Positions 1 to 6,488 of a stretch of DNA of 64,000 bases are shown here, in pieces. Under the pieces are notes generated by a model that worked only from the letters and a program-made list of their open reading frames with translations, was not told where the DNA came from and made no database searches. The stretch is from assembly GCF_019426345.1 (NCBI RefSeq), contig NZ_JAHLLW010000020.1, positions 321 through 64,320 on the forward strand. Direction: 5' to 3'. Made by a program: the position numbers and the translations under genes. Origin of the DNA: Marinomonas lutimaris (GTDB lineage: Bacteria; Pseudomonadota; Gammaproteobacteria; Pseudomonadales; Marinomonadaceae). Position 1 is the stretch's first letter, and the number at the start of each line of letters is the position of its first letter.

Positions 1-886
1 CCCGCGAAGGCGGGAATCAATCTCTTTTCGTACTTTTGGCTTCATTCAAATACTTTGTATTCCCGACTTTTTTTCCGCTCTGCTGAGCGGGTAACTTTTG
101 TCCAGAGCCACAAAAGTAACCAAAAGGTCTCTTTATCGGGCTATCGCCCAAACGTCTCATTCGCTTTGTTTAAGGTAGCGTTTAGCAACACGATTTTTAC
201 CGTAAGGCATAGATAGGCCTTGCTGTTCGAGAGAGTCTTTCTGTTAATGGCTCTGAAACTCCATAAAGTCGCGCAACTTCGTCGCGTCGAACTGATGGCA
301 TTGCTAATGCTGGTTTTCGTAGGGCGGATGAGGGAGGTACGACCGTGATCCGCCGCTGGTGCAGGCCCTTTCCCACAAGGGGACAAGTGCCCACGAAGGC
401 GGGAACCAATCTCTTGTGGGCTAGGGCGGGGTTATCTCTTTGTTGTGTCTCGTCACGATCTTAACGCTAAAAAACACACAATATATTTATGGTTTTCGCT
501 TTTAACTTCTTGTACTCTGTAAAGAAATGGTCAGGGAAGACGAGTGAATAACACATATCAAATTAACACGTCTTTCTCCCTTCACCTGATCTACATTAAA
601 TTTGAAACACTCGATTTTGCTTAGTTAAAATAGTGACTACAAGATAAGTAAAAACATGACTTAGAAATTCTGGTACTAACATCGTTTCGTTGAAAACGCC
701 AAAATGATTACAACCAAGTCAGCGCTGCTTTTTTGCAGGAATAGCATCAGGGATAAAAGCATTAATTGCTTTACTAAAAATCCGAATAGATGGCTGCAAA
801 ACGACTCTTGTTAAAGCTTGATTTTGCTTGCAAAAAAACGGTGTGTCCATAGATGTTAGAATTTTTTGGAAGTATAGGGATATCTG
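1..886. other. Gene-free left end with degenerate repeats
   Basis: I find no convincing gene here. The first 430 bases hold low-order repeats: a short unit with core gaaggcggga occurs at 1-28 and again at 390-415, and a 3-part degenerate repeat lies between them (listed separately). Bases 430-886 are AT-rich and hold scattered short open frames without ribosome binding sites or family resemblance. The promoter of the gene at 887 must lie in the last 100-200 bases, but no strong -35/-10 pair stands out. Confidence 0.6.
52..297 (-). repeat. Dispersed repeat, left copy (inverted relative to 53032-53290)
   Basis: Read on the minus strand this stretch runs through the landmarks atcagttcgacg, ttatggagtttcagag, ctatgccttacg, gagacgtttgggc, agcccgataaa, ttttggt-acttttg, aaaagttac, gagcgga and ggaatacaaagt. 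The same landmarks occur in the same order on the plus strand at 53032-53290, at an estimated 65-75% identity with small gaps. Short hypothetical ORFs inside it (minus strand) are by-products of the repeat. Repeats with this kind of core are scattered through many gammaproteobacterial genomes; I know no assigned function. Confidence 0.8.
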
Positions 887-1765
887 ATGAAAAGAGGTAG
901 ATATTATCTTGGACGAGTCGTTAAAATAAATCTCGATCAAAAAAGCTTGATGGATGCGATGACGAATGCTCCTATCATCACGGTAGGAAAATTCGACTGG
1001 ACTATTACTGACATCGAGGACAATAGGAATGATGAATTCCCATATGTTTTCGGAAAGCTATCTAAGTATGCAAAGGATGGTCACGCAAAAGTAATTGACG
1101 AGATTAGCCGTTCTCAAGTGGACACCGATGTTCCGAACTTGCTTGAGGCTAGTTCATCATTTGTATATTTGCCTGAATGTTCAGGTATAGCGTTTTTGCA
1201 TGTATGGAATGGGATACAAGAAGATGTATTTCCTCGGCGATTCAAGTCTGTAATTGAAGCGGCCTTTGATGGTTTTATGGTCGCTTGTGATATCGAGCCA
1301 ATATCTGACTACAGAGCGTTCACTAGTAGACTAAAGAGATTGAGTCATTTTACAGAGTTTTCAGCAACAGTTTACCCACCAAACCCATTGTTCGGCCGAT
1401 TGTGGGGTAGCCTAAATGAGTATATTGATAGTCGAAATGCATCTGAAGTAGCAATCAAAGAACAGACTTCTAAGCCAAAAGGTCTGAAATCAAAAATAGT
1501 TGAATTGATGGATAGGATCATGGAGTCGCCAGAATATGAACCTGAAGAGGTTCCTGCGATAGGCGATGCTGCAATCCTTATGGCTGCAGATGGTTATGGT
1601 CGAGGCAAAGTAGTTGGTATTGAAAACGGCGATGAAGTAGTTATAAAAACAAGTGACACCCAAAAAAGTTTTCTTCATGAGAAAGAGCCAGAGCCGCAAG
1701 AACTTGCTGTAAAGACTAAATCCCAGTTTGACAAAGTATCAAACGAAAGAGATATGAAGCATTAA
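887..1765 (+). CDS. Hypothetical protein, 292 aa, first gene of a probable integron cassette
   Basis: I do not recognise the family. The protein appears soluble: no signal peptide and no long hydrophobic run. Residues 1-185 look like a mixed alpha/beta domain; residues 186-220 are Lys/Glu-rich and probably a helical linker; residues 225-262 have alternating Gly and hydrophobic residues like a small SH3/KOW-type beta barrel (inference); the tail is charged. A purine-rich aggga lies about 8 bases before the ATG. The stop codon overlaps the start of the next gene by one base (TAATG), so the two are probably translationally coupled and act together. Base composition is AT-rich compared with the housekeeping genes further right, and an attC-like site follows the pair, both suggesting acquisition. 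Confidence 0.75.
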   Translation: MKRGRYYLGRVVKINLDQKSLMDAMTNAPIITVGKFDWTITDIEDNRNDEFPYVFGKLSKYAKDGHAKVIDEISRSQVDTDVPNLLEASSSFVYLPECSGIAFLHVWNGIQEDVFPRRFKSVIEAAFDGFMVACDIEPISDYRAFTSRLKRLSHFTEFSATVYPPNPLFGRLWGSLNEYIDSRNASEVAIKEQTSKPKGLKSKIVELMDRIMESPEYEPEEVPAIGDAAILMAADGYGRGKVVGIENGDEVVIKTSDTQKSFLHEKEPEPQELAVKTKSQFDKVSNERDMKH

Positions 1766-2229
1766 TGAAAGCAATCTACTATTTAAGGGTTTTCCTTGTC
1801 AGCTATGAGTTCGTTTTTCTAATTTTTAGCGCGGCCCTCTATATCCTCTTCGGAGAGTTACTTGAAAAGCATTTTCTTGTAGTTTCAATAAATGAGGATG
1901 CTTTAAAGTGGGCAATGCTATTCCCTATTAGCATTTCTGGGTGGACCTTGAAGGATGGTGTTAGTGTGATTTTTCCTGATGATAAAACATCGAAAACTTT
2001 ACATGAATGGCCTGATTTCTGGAAACTTAAAGTTCATTTTAATGTTGGTATCATGAACAGCATTATTTACCTTCTACCGTGCGTAGCAGTCTGGTTTATT
2101 GGCGGACTGAATAAATTTGATGGCGCTTGGTTATTTTTCATGTTTGCTGTCGCAACGTCACTCAACGCATTCAGTTTTTATACCGCAAAAATAGGCATTC
2201 GGAGCGCTTTAATTAAGACTAATGAGTAG
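1765..2229 (+). CDS. Hypothetical integral membrane protein, 154 aa
   Basis: Family not recognised. Four hydrophobic stretches can be seen, at about residues 9-31, 46-62, 95-115 and 122-142, so it is probably a small polytopic inner-membrane protein. Between the second and third lies a polar loop with DDKTSKTLHEWPDFWK. It starts on the stop codon of the preceding 292-residue soluble protein (one-base overlap), an arrangement typical of partners in one complex. It ends six bases before an attC-like site, so this gene pair would form one integron cassette. A soluble protein coupled to a small membrane protein is a layout seen in several antiphage systems, but nothing in the sequence proves that role here. 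Confidence 0.7.
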   Translation: MKAIYYLRVFLVSYEFVFLIFSAALYILFGELLEKHFLVVSINEDALKWAMLFPISISGWTLKDGVSVIFPDDKTSKTLHEWPDFWKLKVHFNVGIMNSIIYLLPCVAVWFIGGLNKFDGAWLFFMFAVATSLNAFSFYTAKIGIRSALIKTNE

Positions 2230-2234
2230 AAAAA

Positions 2235-2295
2235 TTCTAACAAGCGCGTCAATTAGGACACTCGCAAGCTCGCGCCTATTTCGCGGGCGTTAGGC
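2235..2295 (+). repeat. attC recombination site, short type (about 61 bp)
   Basis: The 5' end carries TTCTAAC (consensus RYYYAAC, last six positions matching) and the 3' end carries GTTAGGC, a full match to the R' core GTTRRRY. Between them the arms are imperfectly complementary: CTAAC plus CGCG and TAGG on the left pair with CTAAC, CGCG and TAGG read from the right, with unpaired bases as expected of a folded attC. The layout and the ending tatttc...ggcgttaggc recall the 60-base attC of aadA cassettes. It lies just after a stop codon, and the next ORF opens two bases after it, the position expected of a cassette junction. Confidence 0.75.
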
Positions 2296-2296
2296 T

Positions 2297-3568
2297 ATGC
2301 TCTCTTACCATGTATGCACTTGGTGGCTTTTGATATGTTATTATCTCATTAGATACACAATAATTCAGGCCGTTATTTTGAAGAAAATTTTGAGTTTAAT
2401 TTTAGGCCTATCATTAATCGGTGTTCTTTGGGTGTTATCTACTGAAGAGCTAAGCGCTCGAGAAACTTCTTTATTTAGCTCCGTACTAGCTCTCCTTTCT
2501 ATAGCAGTTTCTTGGTTGATCACTGACTTATACGCCGAAAAGAGTAAACAGTCTGCACTAGAAGAAGCAAAGCAATTTCACCTGGATAGTTTGAAAACGT
2601 ACGTAATAAATGCGTCTGAAAAAGTAAACAATATTTCGAATGAATTAAGTCGACTAACACGTAGATTGAAGTCTATGGGAAATTCAGATGAAGAGATAAT
2701 CTCCAGAGAAGTCGTTGGCGAGAGAATAGATAATGTTATTCACATTATCGAAACATTGAAGTCAGTAAACGATACCACAATCAATGATTGGCGTGGGATT
2801 ATCGGCTTAGAAATCAAGACATTTAAAGAGCAGCAAGAGGAGCAACGAGAAAAAGAGATAAATAGCCTTCTGTTGAGAATTGAAAACTTGGAAGCATTGG
2901 AATTATCAGGTTCGGAAACAGAGCAATCTGTAGTAGATGCTAGATTATCACTCGATGATCTCTTAGGTGATACAGGGTATTCTTTGAACGAAAGTGAAAG
3001 TATTAACAGGGTTACGCGTCAGTGCCCAAGTTGTAGTACGATGTTTAGTTATGATCAACATACTCGAAGTGACAATTATCGTCACCTTAGATGTCCTAAG
3101 GCTTCGTGTAATACATTTCTTATTTCAGTCTATAAAAATGCTACGAGAAAAATAGATCTTCGGAAACCAAGAATGATACTTCATCAAGTTTCGTGTGCTA
3201 TTTGTCAAGATATGAACGAAATTAGTGTACCTGACTGTGACGGCGGAAGAGGTAAGCAGAAGTGTAAATGTGGGAACATCATAACACTAAAGTATGACAA
3301 GAATTATGAGCTAATCGAGCATAACAGTAAGGCGCTACCGAAATCGCTCGAAGATGATATGCTTCCGATATCCGAAGAGCTCATTCAGGCTGTTAAGTCT
3401 AGGCTTCCTCAACAACCATGGGAAAAACATATCCATAAAACAATAGCTCAAGAATTAGGCGCTTCAAACTCTCAAGTAAACAAAGTTACTCAGGAGCTAA
3501 TAAGAAGGGGTGATTTCTATCAGCAAGTCGATGGCGTGCTGTATGAAAGAGTCAAAAGCACTGCCTAA
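2297..3568 (+). CDS. Membrane-anchored coiled-coil / double zinc-ribbon / winged-helix protein, 423 aa
   Basis: Not a family I can name. From the ATG at 2297 the order is: hydrophobic segments around residues 10-27, 29-46 and 60-76; a long Glu/Lys/Leu-rich coiled coil at about 80-215; a first zinc ribbon (CPSC...CPKASC) at about 247-270; a second (CAIC...CKCG) at about 300-327; and a C-terminal winged-helix-like domain at about 368-420. A TTG at 2378 begins a more typical MKKILSLIL... start and removes the first segment; the true start is unsettled because the ATG at 2297 sits directly on the cassette junction and has no clear ribosome binding site. The stop codon lies inside the 5' core of the following attC-like repeat, as in many cassettes. 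The architecture suggests a membrane sensor or effector touching nucleic acid (inference). Confidence 0.7.
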   Translation: MLSYHVCTWWLLICYYLIRYTIIQAVILKKILSLILGLSLIGVLWVLSTEELSARETSLFSSVLALLSIAVSWLITDLYAEKSKQSALEEAKQFHLDSLKTYVINASEKVNNISNELSRLTRRLKSMGNSDEEIISREVVGERIDNVIHIIETLKSVNDTTINDWRGIIGLEIKTFKEQQEEQREKEINSLLLRIENLEALELSGSETEQSVVDARLSLDDLLGDTGYSLNESESINRVTRQCPSCSTMFSYDQHTRSDNYRHLRCPKASCNTFLISVYKNATRKIDLRKPRMILHQVSCAICQDMNEISVPDCDGGRGKQKCKCGNIITLKYDKNYELIEHNSKALPKSLEDDMLPISEELIQAVKSRLPQQPWEKHIHKTIAQELGASNSQVNKVTQELIRRGDFYQQVDGVLYERVKSTA

Positions 3569-3686
3569 CAATCTGTTTAAGAGGGATTAGCAATGCGTGG
3601 CATTTTCAGCATGCATTGAGTTCTGTGATTAAAGCGGTGTGCGGTAGCCTATCTAGTGCATTGCTCACCCCTTAGCAGAACTAGCA
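3563..3686 (+). repeat. VCR-like attC site, long type, right core degraded
   Basis: GCCTAAC at 3563 is a full match to the attC R'' core RYYYAAC and contains the stop codon of the preceding gene. The next bases follow the Vibrio VCR pattern as I know it: taacaa, then ttaagaggga, then gcgtggcatttt-cag, then cattgag; the right part has ttgctcaccccttagcag where VCR has ttgtcagccccttaggcg. Left tctg-ttaag-agg-tagcaatgc pairs with right gcattgctca-ccc-cttagcaga. The 3' core, expected as GTTRRRY, reads actagca, so it is probably no longer functional. Together with the site at 2235-2295 it brackets the gene between them. Confidence 0.7.
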
Positions 3687-3781
3687 TCGGTATTACTTGG
3701 CAATCTATATTTATAGAAACTAATCTTATCAAGGTATTCATTTTTAAATTGAACTGCGCTGCCGAGAAGGGTGTGTTTCGT

Positions 3782-3815
3782 GTCAGATCACGCCTCGTTC
3801 CTTGTCTCATCTGAC
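3782..3815. repeat. Inverted repeat gtcagat / atctgac
   Basis: Seven-base arms at 3782-3788 and 3809-3815 frame a 20-base loop. The arm sequence resembles that of hairpins at 4736-4769 and 32602-32639 (ggtcagatgaa / ttcatctg). No poly-T follows, so it is not an obvious terminator. It lies in the roughly 190-base leader of the DUF1993 gene. Confidence 0.45.
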
Positions 3816-3879
3816 CTACATTATCTGTTGGGTGAATATTTGCCTGATCACATTCTATCAATGAGGCTTAGAATTACTA

Positions 3880-4374
3880 ATGAGTCGTACCATTAAACAA
3901 TTATTCAAGGGCTATTTGTTACAGTTGGAGACGATTGTTAATAAAGTGCCGCCTGAGTTGTTCGCTGTGTCTTTAACGGATGATATGTTTTCTCTTGAGA
4001 TGAACGCAAAAATAGCCGCCAATTTTGTGTTAAGAGGATATTACCCACTGTTAGAGAAAGAGGCTGTTTCGTTAATGTCTGATGAGCAGGGCAAAGCCGC
4101 CGTCGTTCGTCAAATCATAGAAACCAGAGAGTTATTAGAAAAGCTTCCTGAAATTCATAACCTTGATGATAGTAAAGTCATAACCGATAAGGCTGGTTTC
4201 TCAGAAATACACCTGTGCCAGTCGGATTTCATTCATCAATACACAGCGTCGAATTTCTTCTTTCATATGGGAATGGTTTACGCTATCGCTAAAAGCAAGG
4301 GTGTCGCGGTGAGTAAAGGCGATTTTGATGGTCTTCATTCTTATCCTGCTGACTTTAGCTTTGTAAAAAGTTAA
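3880..4374 (+). CDS. DUF1993 family protein, 164 aa
   Basis: The family is recognised from the spacing of conserved blocks: an N-terminal helix (LFKGYLLQLETIV), DMFSLEMNAKIAANF near residues 48-62, and a C-terminal FIHQYTASNFFFHMGMVYAIAK block followed by GVAVSKGDFDG. DUF1993 proteins belong to the DinB-like four-helix-bundle group; their biochemical role is not known, though related DinB proteins bind divalent metals or thiols. The length is normal for the family. It follows the VCR-like repeat but has no attC of its own that I can see, so I cannot say whether it was ever a cassette. The ATG lies seven bases after aggctta, a weak ribosome binding site. Confidence 0.8.
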   Translation: MSRTIKQLFKGYLLQLETIVNKVPPELFAVSLTDDMFSLEMNAKIAANFVLRGYYPLLEKEAVSLMSDEQGKAAVVRQIIETRELLEKLPEIHNLDDSKVITDKAGFSEIHLCQSDFIHQYTASNFFFHMGMVYAIAKSKGVAVSKGDFDGLHSYPADFSFVKS

Positions 4375-4445
4375 GTATGGCTGGCTAAAAAGCTATTCGC
4401 CTTTGCGTATCTAAATTTATTGTGTTTTTTAACAAGGAGTGTTTA

Positions 4446-4694
4446 ATGCGTATGTTCAAAATTGAGACATTCTCCCACGATAGTGGGGAGTTAATAGATT
4501 CAATGTCCGTTCCTACTGTATTGGTAAAATCTATGCTGACGTTGCTACCTAAAAAATTCATGTCTAAGTTTGATGAAAATGGAGATCAGCTAGAGGTGTT
4601 ACTTTCTGCAGTGTTAAACCCTGATTACAATGGGGTTATTCTTGATTTGGTAGACGTTGCAGATAATGAGCGAGTTGTTTTTTCAGTGACTTAG
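4446..4694 (+). CDS. Hypothetical protein, 82 aa
   Basis: The start at 4446 is preceded by a strong aaggag at 4434-4439, so the longer reading from 4422 is rejected. The product is small, acidic and soluble: MRMFKIETFSHDSGELIDS opens it, a short helix with KSMLTLLPKKFMSKF sits in the middle, and it ends in beta-rich VVFSVT. I do not recognise a family. It follows the DUF1993 gene by about 70 bases in the same direction and may be cotranscribed. The good ribosome binding site and full-length frame make it a real gene despite its size. Confidence 0.6.
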   Translation: MRMFKIETFSHDSGELIDSMSVPTVLVKSMLTLLPKKFMSKFDENGDQLEVLLSAVLNPDYNGVILDLVDVADNERVVFSVT

Positions 4695-4735
4695 TTGTGC
4701 CCATAAAGAGTTAATATCAAAGCTTTTATATATGC

Positions 4736-4769
4736 GGTCAGATGAACCCCCGTACTCTTCATCTGCTCC
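4736..4769. repeat. Hairpin ggtcagatgaa / ttcatctgctcc
   Basis: Arms ggtcagatgaa (4736-4746) and ttcatctgctcc (4758-4769) can pair across an 11-base loop. The same arms occur at 32602-32639 beside an IS110 fragment. No T-run follows on either side, so it is unlikely to be an ordinary terminator; it may be a small palindromic mobile or REP-type unit. Confidence 0.5.
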
Positions 4770-4843
4770 AATTCATTTACATCAAAAATTTAATTTTGTA
4801 GTTCATGTTCAGACTCCAATTTATCTCAAGTCTTCATCTTGAA

Positions 4844-4870
4844 TATAATTACAACGTAACTACAATGTAA
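4844..4870 (+). promoter_or_regulatory. brnTA promoter with repeated operator-like motif
   Basis: A perfect TATAAT at 4844-4849 lies 25 bases before the BrnT start codon; the -35 is weak (ttatct at 4821-4826, 17-base spacing). Immediately downstream the unit tacaaYgtaa occurs twice in tandem, 11 bases apart (tacaacgtaac, tacaatgtaag), between -10 and the start codon. BrnA is known to repress its own operon, so these repeats are good candidates for its operator; that link is inferred. Confidence 0.5.
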
Positions 4871-4873
4871 GTC

Positions 4874-5167
4874 ATGGATGACTTAAAATTCGAATGGAAT
4901 GTCGACAAAAGCGTATCAAATATAAAGAAGCACGGTGTCTCTTTTGATGAGGCAAAGACTGTGTTTACGGATGAGTATGCGCGATTAATTGGCGATCCTG
5001 ATCACTCGCAAGATGAAGATCGCTTTTTGCTACTTGGTACAAGTATAGAATCTAACTTACTCGTTGTTTGTCATTGCATACGAGAAGCAGAAAGGATTTG
5101 TATAATTTCTGCACGTAAAGCAGGCAAACAAGAGCGTAAGATATATGAGGATTATCGCTATGCGTGA
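4874..5167 (+). CDS. brnT: BrnT family toxin (DUF497), 97 aa
   Basis: BrnT toxins are RelE-like ribonucleases that stop translation. The N-terminal FEWNVDKSVSNIKKHGVSFDEAKTVF and the following DPDHSQDEDRFLLLGTS and RICIISARKAGKQERKIYE blocks are diagnostic of the DUF497/BrnT family, including the conserved Lys-His of the first block and the Arg/Lys/Glu residues near the C-terminus implicated in catalysis. The length is typical. The next gene is the antitoxin, overlapping by eight bases; toxin-first order is normal for brnTA. A TATAAT and tandem operator-like repeats lie directly upstream. The pair sits at the edge of the accessory region and probably stabilises it. Confidence 0.9.
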   Translation: MDDLKFEWNVDKSVSNIKKHGVSFDEAKTVFTDEYARLIGDPDHSQDEDRFLLLGTSIESNLLVVCHCIREAERICIISARKAGKQERKIYEDYRYA

Positions 5168-5369
5168 TCATTATGATTTTTCAAATTCAGTCAAAAACCC
5201 TTACGCTAAAAAGCTTAAGAAGCAGGTCACGATAAGGCTTGATGAAGATACTGTTGAGTATTTTAAGGCGTTGGCGGATGATAAGGGAATTCCTTATCAA
5301 AGCTTAATCAATTTGTATTTAAGGGATTGTGCGCAATCACACCGTGACTTGAAGATGGAGTGGCAATAA
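5160..5369 (+). CDS. brnA: BrnA family antitoxin, 69 aa
   Basis: BrnA neutralises BrnT by wrapping it and represses the operon through a ribbon-helix-helix DNA-binding fold. The sequence MRDHYDFSNSVKNPYAKKL is the typical opening of the family, and KKQVTIRLDEDTVEYFKALA is the ribbon-helix-helix core, followed by GIPYQSLINLYLRDCA. I chose the ATG at 5160 because family members start with MR-YDF; a start at 5145 adds five residues with no match. The gene overlaps brnT by eight bases. Confidence 0.9.
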   Translation: MRDHYDFSNSVKNPYAKKLKKQVTIRLDEDTVEYFKALADDKGIPYQSLINLYLRDCAQSHRDLKMEWQ

Positions 5370-5393
5370 GCCATTTTTATACATCCTAAAAAA

Positions 5394-5432
5394 AGAGTCT
5401 GCAGCATCTTTAAATTCAGACACTCAGACTCT
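5394..5432 (-). terminator. Terminator of the SDR gene
   Basis: Arms agagtctg (5394-5401) and cagactct (5425-5432) pair; on the minus strand the hairpin is followed by a run of seven T. It lies 80 bases past the stop of the minus-strand SDR gene. A very similar gagtct/agactc hairpin ends the DUF3549 gene at 7188-7229. Confidence 0.65.
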
Positions 5433-5511
5433 AATTTATTTCTCAAACACGACATTCACTTGATGTCGGTCTAAAAAGAGACAAAGTATTGTTTGTCTCT
5501 GATAACGAATA

Positions 5512-6393
5512 TTATACGTCAGCGCCGCCTAGAACTTTGTCTAGTTGCATTTCTGTCAAAACACGGTCCTGAATAGGCTGTTTGGCAGCGTTAATTTCAT
5601 CCACTCCCCAGACCAAGCCAACAGGTGTGCGTGTTGGGCGTTTACCAGCAGGCATGTCTGCTAGGGCTAAATAAGCATCTACGACCATTTGTGGATTAGG
5701 TGCTTGATCACTCTGCATAAATTTACCGAATTCTTCGAACATGGCGGCAGGGATGTTTGCCAATTCACCGTAGCTGTCCAGTATATCTGTACGTGATGGT
5801 TGTTGTCCTGATGCGCTTAAACCTGTTGGGAATGGGCCAGGTTGTACGATGGCGACATCGATACCGAATGGCGCTACTTCGTAGCGTAAACCTTGAAGGT
5901 AGCCTTCTAAAGCATGTTTGGTTGCAGCGTAGGTAGAGAAATACGGAGCAGAAATTTGGCCAACCATGGATGAGGTGTTGATGATAAGGCCAGACTTAGC
6001 TTCACGCATCGCAGGTAAAACGGCCAGAATAGTGCGCATAGCGCCATAGTAGTTGGTTTCCATTTGCTCGCGAGCTTGGTCAATACTAAATGCTTCGGTA
6101 ATACCAAGATACATTACGCCCGCATTGTTTAGCAAAACATCAATTTTTCCGGCTTTATTTAGTACGCTCGCAATGGCGTTTTTGACTGATTCGTCGTTGG
6201 TAACATCCATATCAACAACTTGAATTGAATCGCTATACGCTTCCAGCTCTGCTTTAACTGCAGAATTTTTACCTTCTGGACCGCGCATAGTGGCGAACAC
6301 TTGATAGCCTTTATCTGCAAAATCTTTTACTGATTTTTGACCAAAGCCACTGCTGCTTCCTGTAATAACGATGCTTTTTTTTGTATTGCTCAT
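5512..6393 (-). CDS. SDR family oxidoreductase, 293 aa
   Basis: A classical short-chain dehydrogenase/reductase: Rossmann motif TGSSSGFG at residues 11-18, LNNAG at 88-92, catalytic Ser near 141-142 and YxxxK (YAATK) at 155-159, so the Ser-Tyr-Lys triad is complete. The basic residue in TMRGPEG after the second strand favours NADP(H), an inference. The substrate cannot be told from sequence. It is transcribed divergently from a TetR regulator across a 95-base gap that holds two near-identical palindromes, so it is very probably the TetR target. A terminator follows at 5394-5432. Confidence 0.9.
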   Translation of the reverse strand: MSNTKKSIVITGSSSGFGQKSVKDFADKGYQVFATMRGPEGKNSAVKAELEAYSDSIQVVDMDVTNDESVKNAIASVLNKAGKIDVLLNNAGVMYLGITEAFSIDQAREQMETNYYGAMRTILAVLPAMREAKSGLIINTSSMVGQISAPYFSTYAATKHALEGYLQGLRYEVAPFGIDVAIVQPGPFPTGLSASGQQPSRTDILDSYGELANIPAAMFEEFGKFMQSDQAPNPQMVVDAYLALADMPAGKRPTRTPVGLVWGVDEINAAKQPIQDRVLTEMQLDKVLGGADV

Positions 6394-6423
6394 TTTTTCT
6401 TTCCTATTCGATTTGCTAATTAA

Positions 6424-6437
6424 GTACCAGGCGGTAC
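6424..6437. promoter_or_regulatory. TetR-type operator, SDR-proximal
   Basis: GTACC-AGGC-GGTAC, a perfect five-base-arm palindrome with a four-base centre, 31 bases upstream of the SDR start. Its near-twin lies 47 bases away at 6471-6484. Confidence 0.65.
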
Positions 6438-6470
6438 AATAAGCGCAAAAGATTAGTATGTCAAATTAAA

Positions 6471-6484
6471 ATACTAGGTGGTAT
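6471..6484. promoter_or_regulatory. TetR-type operator, regulator-proximal
   Basis: ATACT-AGGT-GGTAT: the same spaced palindrome as at 6424-6437, differing at four positions, ending four bases before the TetR start codon. Binding here would block the regulator's own translation start and promoter, so autoregulation is likely. Confidence 0.65.
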
Positions 6485-6488
6485 TAAA

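Noticed and set aside
141-409. Two overlapping minus-strand ORFs of 70-81 residues
   Set aside because: They read through the dispersed repeat and have no ribosome binding site; similar frames occur in the copy at 53 kb out of register.
719-940. Minus-strand 73-residue ORF
   Set aside because: Overlaps the start of the better supported plus-strand gene at 887, with no family match and no Shine-Dalgarno.
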